Position numbers and translations under genes: made by a program. A stretch of DNA of 64,000 nucleotides from UBA6522 sp963664945. GTDB lineage: Bacteria; Pseudomonadota; Gammaproteobacteria; Steroidobacterales; Rariloculaceae. The notes under the pieces were generated by a model that was not told the origin of the DNA, made no database searches, and saw nothing but the letters and a program-made list of their open reading frames with translations. The DNA lies in the NCBI GenBank assembly GCA_963664945.1, contig OY761822.1, positions 4,464,001 through 4,528,000 on the forward strand, in the 5' to 3' direction. Of this stretch, positions 51,401-59,352 are shown one piece after another; the stretch's first letter is position 1, and each line of letters opens with the position of its first letter.

Positions 51401-53005
51401 AATTTCGGTGTCCGTCTCATTCCCGTGCAAGAGCGCTTCCAACCAATGGGCAATTGAAGCTCTGACCGCCGCTTGATCCTCACCGACACCTCCCCAATAC
51501 CCATAATCAGATTCATTGGATTCGACATAGGAATCGTATTCTTTCCAAGGCAAGTGGTGAAAGAACCTGTCGATAGCGGCGAGCCGGTTACGCTTGCATG
51601 CGCTGTGGTGCAGCCAATCACGCGGGCGACCTGGATATGCCGCCCAACGCTCAAGGGGCGCCGGGTCTGAAGCATTCGTTAATTCCTCGGGCGGATACGA
51701 TATTTCTGAAATCTCACGCAGAACTCCATCCTGATCGGGAACGATCTCGTACCCACACAATTTGGAAAAAAGACACTCGCGAAGCACTACGCTATGCTCC
51801 GAGTCGCCGGATTCCTTCCTACGGGGAAGCGCGTCCAAATGCCGAGCCGGATCGGTCAAAGTCATGAGGCGCGGCAGCGCGTCGGCCACCATCGCGGCCG
51901 CGGCGTCGATTAGTTCTTCGTTGTACGGCCCAGGCAACAGGTTTTGGCGATCTTCATTTGTCTTCCACGGCGCGTTAAGAATGCCAGCAACCAGACTAGC
52001 GGTGCTGGTAGGAAAGTACGCCCAGAAATAGCCGGGACGATCCAACCGGTTCAGTGGTACGGCCCATTGGATCGGCACGTGTTCATCGTCGCCCCGCAAA
52101 GGCCAATCATTGCGGGCGTCGCAAGAGAGTCGGCACGTCGTATCGAATCGCTGCCAACGAGAGATTTCGCCGTCGGCGTCGAGAAGAAATTCACCATCCC
52201 GATCATGCAACAGGATATCTCGGGAGCATTTCCCATCCTCAAACGTCAAAAAGCGGACATGGTTGACCAACAGCAGAAACTCCGCTGGGAAGTTCTTAAT
52301 CTGTCGAGCAAGGTTTCTATGAGCGTCGGCTCCTATCGGTAAGCGGACGATGTTCGTTGCCCAAGACATCAGTTCGCGCAACTCATCATCGCTGACTTTT
52401 GCAGTGTGAGGATCGATGGGCTCGGGCAGGCGCAGTACCGGAAAACGATTCGTAGGAGAAGTGCTCCTTAATTGCTTTGCCGCACTCCGGCTGTCAAAAA
52501 GGAATGAACCCGAACGGCTGTAGAATTCGGGAGAATCGGTCACCCCGAGGACGGACTTAAAGCCAAGCCCGAATCTACCAATCGCAGCAGTGTTTCTCTT
52601 GCTCGACATATGGGAGAACATGAGTCCCCGCACACCATTCTCGTCGATGGGTTTTCCGTCGTCGGCGCAGTATAGGTACCGTTCCGTTAATCGGATCAGG
52701 ATGCTCTTTCCGTGCGGCGCTTCGCTTAGGGCATCTGCGCTGTTTTGGACCAATTCGAACAGTTGCCGATGTGCATAGCCGCCGTGAGCAGTATCGCGCT
52801 CGTGGTTGGCATGTTCGGTTACGAGGTTCGGTTGCTCGCGGTATGAATTGAGTGTCCGCCTTGCCTGCTCGACGACAAACTTGCCAAGCGGGCTTTCAAT
52901 ACCCGCCCAGTCCGGCTTCTCATCCGAAGTCGGCAGGTTCAGGTTGGCATCGCGGGAGTAGAATCTGCCCTGCTTGCCCTTCGAAAAATCGTATTCGGCC
53001 TTCAT
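48452..53005 (-). CDS. Giant sacsin-like GHKL ATPase-SF2 helicase with antitoxin-like N-terminus
   Basis: 1517 residues. Residues 1-26 (MKAEYDFSKGKQGRFYSRDA) match the N-terminus of BrnA-like antitoxins (MKxEYDFSKGxRGxFY.PDA.LNLP). From about 33 comes a sacsin/HSP90-type ATPase: N box ELVQNSADAL (84-93), YCADDGKPID (112-121) and GRFGLGFKSVLG (143-154). A long middle region has no recognised domain. The C-terminal SF2 helicase has LPTGSGKTRVAVQAI (Walker A near 1128), VVFDEAHRS (near 1235), LIGLTATPYRG and MIGRGLRGPRNGG (motif VI). No nuclease domain was seen. GC is well below the neighbours. Its start overlaps the BrnT stop by 4 nt. A defence role is inferred from architecture and setting. 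Confidence 0.85.
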   Translation of the reverse strand: MKAEYDFSKGKQGRFYSRDANLNLPTSDEKPDWAGIESPLGKFVVEQARRTLNSYREQPNLVTEHANHERDTAHGGYAHRQLFELVQNSADALSEAPHGKSILIRLTERYLYCADDGKPIDENGVRGLMFSHMSSKRNTAAIGRFGLGFKSVLGVTDSPEFYSRSGSFLFDSRSAAKQLRSTSPTNRFPVLRLPEPIDPHTAKVSDDELRELMSWATNIVRLPIGADAHRNLARQIKNFPAEFLLLVNHVRFLTFEDGKCSRDILLHDRDGEFLLDADGEISRWQRFDTTCRLSCDARNDWPLRGDDEHVPIQWAVPLNRLDRPGYFWAYFPTSTASLVAGILNAPWKTNEDRQNLLPGPYNEELIDAAAAMVADALPRLMTLTDPARHLDALPRRKESGDSEHSVVLRECLFSKLCGYEIVPDQDGVLREISEISYPPEELTNASDPAPLERWAAYPGRPRDWLHHSACKRNRLAAIDRFFHHLPWKEYDSYVESNESDYGYWGGVGEDQAAVRASIAHWLEALLHGNETDTEIRASMAAVKVAAAIPPKIRSSEGLGHIVLTKSGDWQIPDPDSLFLAVDVCIDEISSGSESYVHPELASDSETIKSLRVLGIQSPSPEATFRLIAKRIGFSQNLHDGLYRRFWALSRALEPKDAQEIVAQFGCLDSLRIRTLSGEWQPLHSVLLPGEIVPRDGSRDSVTTVDTSFHKLDENLIREFGVTEKPQGYRNLSLEPQWSEYERNCEEQYRKRPDLPHEPAYGYLGFNLRTGAGPLNVLAVLSDEGGALYTDALLKLPACYKSWTMRHSGTNRKSYPKMKFDSLAIHMLRIHGKIRVADEIVPLADALGSSPRHPEALHTLLAHPMADKLKTVFDLAEPIPEFFGEADPIPLTDIWPGLKEYLPEHRMHCRLAHCERILVLGQLTECVFYSPDLYLLGNVEDDEQRKLRLVVDELELELTAQQIDEILHRRTPQEVEDRRIVIRRHSTDAERLLAALGENTLRAELPDSLLAVLESEGKSTTGIDIAEAAIATWHTDALKQYRTALDHLDPPSHWAGSSRAIKFVRSLGFAAEWAGERRRKRGPFVEALGPYSLPKLHPYQYTITENIRKMLRAKQGNGAERRGMVSLPTGSGKTRVAVQAIVEAMRDDGFVGDVLWVADRDELCEQAVEAWRQVWTSIGAPGSRLRISRMWAGQPKPRPTSDRHVVVATIQTLNAKLSNHRRDYQFLSSSRLVVFDEAHRSIAPTFTSVMQEIGLTRFQRVEEPFLIGLTATPYRGHDEEETKWLVRRYGSRRLDTGAFVCDEPDTVIRYLQNFGVLAQADHETIEGESFSLADILGDALGSVDRLHELEKWRRLPWLPQSVEKRIALSASRTKRIIEAYKTYIEPNWPTLIFATSVEHAKTLAALLNRSGIRSRAVSGETETATRRRVVEEFRGGAVKALVNYGVFREGFDAPKTRAVIVARPVYSPNLYFQMIGRGLRGPRNGGSDRCLILNVRDNIQNFDRRLAFSELDWLWADL

Positions 53006-53295
53006 CGTTCCGTAGTGTACTGACGCCGCTCGCTCGGGGTGGCCACGCGGGCTGAAATCAACCGCACCGAGAGGCTACGGTCACCGGTTTCCTCAGACGT
53101 GTGCGACACTACCAACAATCGGCCATTCCGAGCGCGTCCCACGGTAATCCACCGCTCTTCATAGTCACTGTGAATGTCATCGCGAACCGACCGCGACGCT
53201 GAATCTCGAAAAACGGTAGCGGCGATCTCAAAGCTGACCCCGTGCTTGCGGAGATTGCTTGCCGCCTTCGCTGGGTCCCACTCGAACTGGTACAT
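53002..53295 (-). CDS. brnT: BrnT family toxin
   Basis: 97 residues with the BrnT/DUF497 signature: MYQFEWDPAKAASNLRKHGV, SFEIAATVFRDSASRSVRDD, ERWITVGRARNGRLLVVSHT and LSVRLISARVATPSERRQYT. BrnT is a RelE-like ribonuclease that inhibits translation. It is normally followed by brnA; here its stop overlaps the start (ATGA) of the giant ATPase-helicase gene, whose first residues look like BrnA. No separate antitoxin is present. Confidence 0.9.
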   Translation of the reverse strand: MYQFEWDPAKAASNLRKHGVSFEIAATVFRDSASRSVRDDIHSDYEERWITVGRARNGRLLVVSHTSEETGDRSLSVRLISARVATPSERRQYTTER

Positions 53296-53696
53296 ACTAT
53301 CGAGCTAATTCCGGAATCGACTCGGCGAACGCATGAGTTCTCAATTCGATAAGGCAAATTGAATGTGTGTGAAATCAAACTTGGAGATGAGAGCGGCATC
53401 GCGAAATTTCTGGTTCGGAGACGACCGGATTACATTAGCCAATTGTAGCCCACCATGCTCCGGTTGAGACGCGCTCATCAACGACACTCGCTCCGCAAGA
53501 AGAAATTGCGTCTTACACTACCGGTCGTTTCGCGAACGCTGAAGATGAGAATCTGCCCGTTTCCGTGGGATTCGGAAGTAGATTGTCGAATTGGCCTCTA
53601 TCCGCCCCCTCGATTTCAATCCGATCAAGATGCAAATGGCCAAATGCCCAGGCTCGGCCATACCCCCACGCCGCCGAGCGACGCCGTCGGAAGACC
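53296..53696. other. Gene-free region upstream of brnT
   Basis: About 400 nt with no supportable gene. Open frames here lack ribosome sites and family motifs. The brnT promoter should lie in 53296-53400 but no clear -35/-10 pair was found. Confidence 0.4.
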
Positions 53697-53828
53697 TCAC
53701 TGCCTCAGGAATCTGCCCATTTTGGCGTTGGCGGCGATATCCGGATCCTTTGGCAGCGCCACGCCTGTCGGAATCATGGAGGTCTCGACCGTAAACTCCT
53801 TCTGCAGGTCATAGTATGATAGCCACAT
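53697..53828 (-). CDS. Small ORF downstream of esterase, unknown function
   Basis: 43 residues (MWLSYYDLQKEFTVETSMIP, TGVALPKDPDIAANAKMGRF, LRQ). It starts 15 nt after the esterase stop with GGAG about 8 nt upstream of its ATG, so it could be translated from the same mRNA. It may instead be the tail of a lost larger gene. No family recognised. Confidence 0.4.
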   Translation of the reverse strand: MWLSYYDLQKEFTVETSMIPTGVALPKDPDIAANAKMGRFLRQ

Positions 53829-53843
53829 TCAACAGTCTCCGAT

Positions 53844-55091
53844 CTAGCCGTCTCCATCGGCATCACGCGAGGCGTACAGAAACGTCAACGGGTCATCCAG
53901 CCGCTCGCGCCAGGACACCTCGTTGTGATTTGCGCCTTCATAGGGTCTGATCACGAAGTCCGTCCCCTCGCTTAATCCCTGCTGCAGCAGCCATTCCCGG
54001 ACGGCCAGGTGCGGTTCGTGGTATTCGGCGTCCAGCCCTTCGGTGCCGTAGTCGAACCAATAGCGAGCGCCATCCGGCACTGTCAAGCCATTCTCGATAT
54101 CCCGAATGATGAAGGGCGTGTCATCGGCGCCTTCCCCGGCCTCGTCGGCCGAAGTGAATCGCTCGGCCCAGGCCTCCGACAGCACGAAGTGCGTGGAAAT
54201 GCAACCACAGGCACCGAACACATCCGGATGATGGGTGACCAGGTAGTACGAAAGGAGACCGCCCATGGAGGAACCCATCACCGACGTATTCTGTGGGCCG
54301 GTCAGCGTGGAAAACTCCTCATCCACGCGGGGCATGAGTTCATCGATCAGGAAACGGGCGTAGTTCGGCGCCCCATGCCACGGCGAATACTCGAACCCCC
54401 GGTCAGCGGAGTTGAAAACGCCGACGACAATGACCGGGGGAATCGTGCCCGATTCCACCAACCGCACGACCGCGTCGTCCACGTCCCAGATTTCACCACT
54501 GCCTGTCAGTCGCGGGTCGAACAGATTCTGGCCGTCGTGCATGTACAGGACCGGGTAACGCGCCTCGGCGGCAGCGTCGTATCCGGGCGGCAGCCAGATG
54601 CCGACGTGGCGCGTCCTGGCAAGGTAGTTTGACGCGACATCCTTCCAATAGACCAGCGTCCCCTGTACGCCCGAACCCTGCCAGTCATCGAGGTAGGTCA
54701 CCGGGTCTGCCTGAAAGGCGCCGATGTCGTGGCTGACTTCCAGCGAGTCGTCGACCAGAACGCTCAAGTTGGGTAGCACGTTTCCCGACGGCCCGAGCGC
54801 CTGGCGGTTCCAGCTACCCAGCGTGAACTTGTATTCGAATTCTGTCCCGGCCGGCATTTCGATTTGGGCCGAACGCTCGAGTCCGTCGCCCGTCATCAGG
54901 AAACTGTCCGGGCGCCAGGGCCCAAGCGTTTCCTGATTGCCGGTCAGGTAGACGTCGCCGATGTCGCCCGGCACGGTGATACGCACGGTGACGGAACAGC
55001 AATCCGCATCGGCTGTTTCGCTGGCCGGCCGCCCGGTGCATGCCGCCAGCGCGACAGTCATCAGGAGCGCAGTTCGTGATGCAATATTCAT
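53844..55091 (-). CDS. Esterase-family alpha/beta hydrolase lipoprotein
   Basis: 415 residues from the ATG at 55091. A lipobox VALAAC predicts a lipoprotein. Residues about 35-120 form a starch-binding/CBM20-like or CBM48-like beta-sandwich (VTVRITVPGDIGDVYLTGNQ, ETLGPWRPDSFLM, EYKFTLGSWN). The catalytic domain is of the enterochelin-esterase/Esterase D type: VGIWLPPGYDAAAEARYPVL, YMHDGQNLFDP, MGSSMGGLLSYYLVTHHPDV (nucleophile Ser in GSSMGG) and a C-terminal EGANHNEVSWRERL with the catalytic His. Substrate could be a feruloyl- or acyl-ester or siderophore. Confidence 0.88.
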   Translation of the reverse strand: MNIASRTALLMTVALAACTGRPASETADADCCSVTVRITVPGDIGDVYLTGNQETLGPWRPDSFLMTGDGLERSAQIEMPAGTEFEYKFTLGSWNRQALGPSGNVLPNLSVLVDDSLEVSHDIGAFQADPVTYLDDWQGSGVQGTLVYWKDVASNYLARTRHVGIWLPPGYDAAAEARYPVLYMHDGQNLFDPRLTGSGEIWDVDDAVVRLVESGTIPPVIVVGVFNSADRGFEYSPWHGAPNYARFLIDELMPRVDEEFSTLTGPQNTSVMGSSMGGLLSYYLVTHHPDVFGACGCISTHFVLSEAWAERFTSADEAGEGADDTPFIIRDIENGLTVPDGARYWFDYGTEGLDAEYHEPHLAVREWLLQQGLSEGTDFVIRPYEGANHNEVSWRERLDDPLTFLYASRDADGDG

Positions 55092-55217
55092 GGCGTCTCC
55101 CTGCCGCAGCACAACGCTGCGGCCGCTTCGAAATCAACCCCCAGAGCATACTCCACGGTCCGGCGCATAGGAACGCGCACCGCGCGTATCGCGGTTGGTG
55201 GGTGGGGAACGCCGAAT

Positions 55218-57395
55218 CTAGAAGCGGAACGTATGGGTGTATTTCACCGCGTACTGGGATTGTTCGGAGCGCAGTCTGGACAGTGTATGTTCGGCGGAAA
55301 AGCCGTGGTTGACGACGATGTACAGGTCCTGTCCGGCGCGGGGATTCCACCGCAGCCGGCTGTTGATTCCTACCGATTCCGACTCGTTGTCATACTGGAC
55401 GAGATTGAGCCATGACCAGCGAACGTTGAAGGCGACGTTGGCGTTGAGGGCCATCAACCGGGTGACAAACTGGCCGGTGGGCAGTTCGATGTCGTTGTAC
55501 TCGTACTCCACGCCCATGAGCAGACGGCGATTCGGGCGCCACTCCAGTTCCGCCGTCATTTCCACCCGGTCGCCGTTGAAGAATTCCCCCTTGTAGTAAT
55601 CGAAACCGGGCGCCAGAACACGTTCCGATGCGCCCGATATCTGGATATTGAAGCCGCTGTATTCATAGTCGCCGACAGGAATCACCGTTCCATCGACCAC
55701 TTCGAAGTCCTCGAAAAGCACTTCCCGCCAGTGGTTGAGATTAAGGCTGATTTCGTCACCCGAATGGGTCTCCAGTTCAAACAGCTCGGCGAACAGGCGC
55801 TCGCTTTCCAGTCCGCCGGAAAGCCTGTCGAACGATTCCACGAACGCACCGTGGTTCAGTTCCCTGATCCAGGGGTGATCCGGATAATGGGCGTATCCGA
55901 CCTGAATCTCGCTTCGCCGGATCCCGCGACGATTAACAAACCCCAGCGCGGGATTGAACTGCTCGCCGAATTGCTCCATGGCGACCTCGCCCCGCAGCCC
56001 GGTATTGTTGGGCGCCGACAGGGAGACCCCCCAGGCGCTCTGATCGCCGATCATGTCCTGGGTGTCCGACTGCTGATACCACGCCTCGCCTTGCAGCGTG
56101 CGTCCGCCGGGAAGTCCGGTATTGCGATAGCGGAAATCCAGGCCGTACAGGGAGTTGTCGAGATTGCTCCGGGGATCGCCGTTGGTCACGATCATGCCGA
56201 TGCTCGACTCCTCCAGAACGTTGGCCGACAGGCGGCCGACGAACAGATTGGAACTGTCGACGCCCTGGAACTCGTCCTGCTGAACGTCGAGCACGCCGAT
56301 GTTCCAGCGCCCGACGCGCCCGGTGACCTTCGCGCCGAGATCCAGGTCCACGGGCTGCCCCCTTGCGCCCAGGCCGATCCGGCGAGAATGGAATGGAATG
56401 CCGTTTCGCCGCAGTCCGCCGAAAGAGAAAATGTCCACGTCCTGCAGAAAAAAGTCCCGCTTCTCGGGGAAGAACAGCGAGAAACGCGACAGGTTGATCT
56501 GACGGTCATCGACCTCCGTGGAGGAAAAGTCGGTATTCATCGTCAGCACGCCGCTCAGCGAGGGCGTGAAGTTGTAGAAGACGTCCAGCGCCGGCTCCGC
56601 GGACGAGCTGCTGGCGCTTGTGTCGTAGCTGCGGGACCCGGTCATCACCACGGTCGGAATGATGTCCAGACCCCTGCCCTGCCTCAACCCGGTCAGACCC
56701 GTGATCGTTCCCGTCGTACCGGGATTGACCTGCCTGTTGAAGGAAACCCAGGCAATATCTTCCTGGTGGCGGGCGATGCTGCGCTCGACGGTGAATCCCC
56801 AGTCGCCGTTGTCCGGGTTGAAATTAAGCGTCTTGAACGGAATCTCGAATTCCGCGGTCCAGCCGTTGTCGTCGATGGCCGCTTCGGCGAACCAGATGCC
56901 TTCCCAGTCGCGATTCTGACGGGTTGGCGTTTCGAAGACTCCGTCCTCCCGGCTGCTGTTGGGATTGACCTGAAAGTTGTAGCCCGTGCGATTGTTGTTG
57001 AAGGGGTCGAGATAGATCCCGATGGTATCGTCAAATCGCAGCGTGCCGTGCTGAACCATCTGCCGCGCCCTGATCTGATCCGGTTCACTGTCCCACATCC
57101 TCGCGGCGACATAGAGATTGTCGCTGTCGTAGAGGATCCAGACTTCGGTACGCTCGCTGGGCTCGCCATGGTCCACGGGCTCGAATTGATGCATGTCGTC
57201 CATGGACGGGGCGTTCGCCCACACGGCATCGTCCAGTACGCCGTCAATGACCGGACGGGTCTCGGTTCGCGCCACCGCCAGGATCTTTTCTCCGGATACG
57301 CGTGACGATGCGGCTTCCTGCGCGCAAAGGGGTGCGGCAAACGCAAGCGTCATTGCCGTCAGGCAGGCAGCGCCATAGCGGGGTGCGATCAGCAT
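55218..57395 (-). CDS. CBM9-like/DUF5916 outer-membrane protein
   Basis: 725 residues from the ATG at 57395, chosen because GGAGGG lies 7 nt upstream and a signal peptide (LTAMTLAFAAPLCAQ) follows directly. The N-terminal carbohydrate-binding family-9-like domain shows TRPVIDGVLDDAVWANAPSM and VWILYDSDNLYVAARMWDSE. The DUF5916 part has TDFSSTEVDDRQINLSRFSL, FFPEKRDFFLQDVDIF and a beta-barrel-like end (SRLRWNPRAGQDLYIVVNHG). The likely location is the outer membrane. Role unknown, perhaps ligand capture alongside TonB receptors. Confidence 0.85.
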   Translation of the reverse strand: MLIAPRYGAACLTAMTLAFAAPLCAQEAASSRVSGEKILAVARTETRPVIDGVLDDAVWANAPSMDDMHQFEPVDHGEPSERTEVWILYDSDNLYVAARMWDSEPDQIRARQMVQHGTLRFDDTIGIYLDPFNNNRTGYNFQVNPNSSREDGVFETPTRQNRDWEGIWFAEAAIDDNGWTAEFEIPFKTLNFNPDNGDWGFTVERSIARHQEDIAWVSFNRQVNPGTTGTITGLTGLRQGRGLDIIPTVVMTGSRSYDTSASSSSAEPALDVFYNFTPSLSGVLTMNTDFSSTEVDDRQINLSRFSLFFPEKRDFFLQDVDIFSFGGLRRNGIPFHSRRIGLGARGQPVDLDLGAKVTGRVGRWNIGVLDVQQDEFQGVDSSNLFVGRLSANVLEESSIGMIVTNGDPRSNLDNSLYGLDFRYRNTGLPGGRTLQGEAWYQQSDTQDMIGDQSAWGVSLSAPNNTGLRGEVAMEQFGEQFNPALGFVNRRGIRRSEIQVGYAHYPDHPWIRELNHGAFVESFDRLSGGLESERLFAELFELETHSGDEISLNLNHWREVLFEDFEVVDGTVIPVGDYEYSGFNIQISGASERVLAPGFDYYKGEFFNGDRVEMTAELEWRPNRRLLMGVEYEYNDIELPTGQFVTRLMALNANVAFNVRWSWLNLVQYDNESESVGINSRLRWNPRAGQDLYIVVNHGFSAEHTLSRLRSEQSQYAVKYTHTFRF

Positions 57396-57679
57396 TGGCA
57401 AACCCTCCATGCGATCCTGTCTCACTCGAAAGTTGCCAGTCATGTTGTCATACAGCGCTGCGGTCATGGGTTAAGAATTCGTCACGATCTGAAGCTAAAG
57501 AATGTTCAAGAACTCGAAGGAGTTCGTTCTCCAGTCGGCTCTTTCGATCAGGGGCGGCGTAGCGCGCAGAAGAAGCAATTGCATGCGCCGGCCTGACGCC
57601 AGACTGACCTTGACCGGCGCTGGCCCGACGCTGGCCTGACGTTGCCGTCACGCCTGTTTGACGCCGACCTGATGGCAGA
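57396..57679. other. Divergent intergenic region with degenerate short repeats
   Basis: No gene seen. From about 57588 to 57690 the sequence consists of diverged copies of a GGCCTGACG.. unit, rich in CTGACG and GACGCC steps. The last copy supplies the apparent -35 of the downstream gene. Confidence 0.4.
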
Positions 57680-57708
57680 CTGACGCCGGCCCTTCGCCAA
57701 CGTAGAAT
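57680..57708 (+). promoter_or_regulatory. Sigma-70-type promoter for the aldehyde dehydrogenase gene
   Basis: CTGACG (57680-57685), a 17-nt spacer and TAGAAT (57703-57708), 29 nt before the GTG start, with GGAGG between. Fits a housekeeping promoter though the -35 is weak. Confidence 0.5.
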
Positions 57709-57736
57709 AGCGACTTCTTTCCGGAGGCCGCATTCA

Positions 57737-59305
57737 GTGATCAAGCTCAGGAGCTACGCAGGCAGTGCATGGCACGAGGGTCAGGGCGAATCCGCCATTC
57801 TGCTTAACCCCGCCACGGAGGAGCCGCTGGCCGAGACTTCCACGGGCGGACTCGACTTCAAGGCGGCCCTGGACCACACGCGTGACGTCGGCGGAGCGAC
57901 TCTGCGGAAACTGACATTCGCCGAACGCGGCGCGTGCCTGCGGAGCATTTACGACGTTCTGTATGCGCACCGGGAGGAATTGCTGGACCTGTCCGTCAGC
58001 AACGGCGGCAACACGCGCAACGACGCCAAGTTCGACGTGGACGGCGCCAACTATACGCTGCTGGCCTACGCCGCCTACGGCAAGTCGCTGGGCGACCGGA
58101 CGCTTCTGGTGGACGGGGAGTCCGAACGGCTGGCGCGCAATCCGCGATACGCGGGCAAGCACATCCTCACGCCGCTGCAGGGCACTGCCGTTCACATCAA
58201 TGCCTACAACTTTCCCGCCTGGGGATTCATGGAAAAGGCCGCTGTGGCCCTGCTCGCGGGCATGCCGGTCATCTCCAAGCCGGCCACCAGCACGGCACTG
58301 TTGGCGTACCGGATGATGGAACTGCTTGTGGACGCCGATGTACTGCCCCAGGGCGCGTTGTCGTTCATCGCCGGTTCCACCGGCGACCTTCTGCATCATC
58401 TCGGCCCACAGGATGTGCTTGCCTTCACGGGCTCGGGCGCGACGGCGAAACACCTGCGCAGCCTCGACGCGCACGTGCAATCGTCCATGCGCATCAACGT
58501 CGAGGCCGACAGCCTCAATGCGGCCATACTCGGTCCGGACATATCCCCGGGCAGCGAGGCATGGCACCAGATGATCCGCGATATCACCACCGATGTCCGC
58601 CAGAAGGCGGGCCAGAAATGCACCGCGATCCGGCGCGTACTGGTGCCGCCCGCACGCCGCGAAGACTGCGTCGAGGCGCTCGAAGACCAGCTCGGCAGTC
58701 TTATCGTGGGCAATCCCGCCGACGCCTCCGTACGGGTGGGCCCACTGGTGAATGCCGCGCAACTGGAAGACGTGCGTGCGGGTGTCGAAGCCCTGGGCGC
58801 TGAATCGACGCGTGTCATCGGCAATGCCGAGCCTGGCGACCTGACGGGCGTGGAGAACGGGCGCGGCTACTTCGTCACGCCGTTCCTGTTCGACTGCGAC
58901 GACGCAAACGCTGCCAGGGCGGTACACGCACGCGAAGTATTCGGCCCTGCCGTCACGGTCATGGACTACCGGTCCGTGGAAGACGCTGCCGCACTATGCG
59001 CCCGCGGCGATGGCGCGCTGGTATCCTCGGTCTATTCGGACGATCGGCGATTTGCCCGCGAGATGCTGCTGGCGCTGGCGCCGTTTCACGGCCGGCTGAC
59101 GCTGGGCGGAGGGAAGGTCGCGGGCTTTGCGCCGGGTCCGGGCACCGTGCTGCCCGCGATGGTCCACGGAGGGCCGGGACGGGCCGGCGGCGGCGAGGAA
59201 CTGGGCGGCCTGCGAGGGTTGTCGTTTTACCTGCAGCGCACGGCCGTTCAGGGTTACCAACCACTGCTGGAGAAGTTTTTTCCCGGCGCCGACCAGGGCC
59301 TGTGA
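57737..59305 (+). CDS. BoxD/PaaZ-type CoA-linked semialdehyde dehydrogenase
   Basis: 522 residues from a GTG with GGAGG upstream. Aldehyde dehydrogenase domain: YNFPAWGFMEKAAVALLAGM, PVISKPATSTALLAYRMMEL, FTGSGATAKHLRS, INVEADSLNAAILGPD and the catalytic Cys in VRQKAGQKCTAIRRVLVPP. This is the PaaZ N-terminal domain without the C-terminal MaoC hydratase, the size of 3,4-dehydroadipyl-CoA semialdehyde dehydrogenase (BoxD) of the aerobic benzoyl-CoA pathway. No other box or paa genes are in the window, so the exact substrate is uncertain. Confidence 0.85.
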   Translation: MIKLRSYAGSAWHEGQGESAILLNPATEEPLAETSTGGLDFKAALDHTRDVGGATLRKLTFAERGACLRSIYDVLYAHREELLDLSVSNGGNTRNDAKFDVDGANYTLLAYAAYGKSLGDRTLLVDGESERLARNPRYAGKHILTPLQGTAVHINAYNFPAWGFMEKAAVALLAGMPVISKPATSTALLAYRMMELLVDADVLPQGALSFIAGSTGDLLHHLGPQDVLAFTGSGATAKHLRSLDAHVQSSMRINVEADSLNAAILGPDISPGSEAWHQMIRDITTDVRQKAGQKCTAIRRVLVPPARREDCVEALEDQLGSLIVGNPADASVRVGPLVNAAQLEDVRAGVEALGAESTRVIGNAEPGDLTGVENGRGYFVTPFLFDCDDANAARAVHAREVFGPAVTVMDYRSVEDAAALCARGDGALVSSVYSDDRRFAREMLLALAPFHGRLTLGGGKVAGFAPGPGTVLPAMVHGGPGRAGGGEELGGLRGLSFYLQRTAVQGYQPLLEKFFPGADQGL

Positions 59306-59336
59306 ACGCTGTCCCGGACAGCGTTCACAGGCCCTG
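59294..59336. terminator. 43-bp perfect palindrome spanning the aldehyde dehydrogenase stop
   Basis: Two 21-nt arms, CAGGGCCTGTGAACGCTGTCC and its exact complement, around a single central C at 59315. The stop codon (59303-59305) lies inside the left arm. The RNA would form a very stable hairpin; no U-tract follows. It could terminate transcription or regulate entry into the gamma-glutamyltransferase gene 17 nt downstream. Confidence 0.6.
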
Positions 59337-59352
59337 AAATCGAGGACACGAT

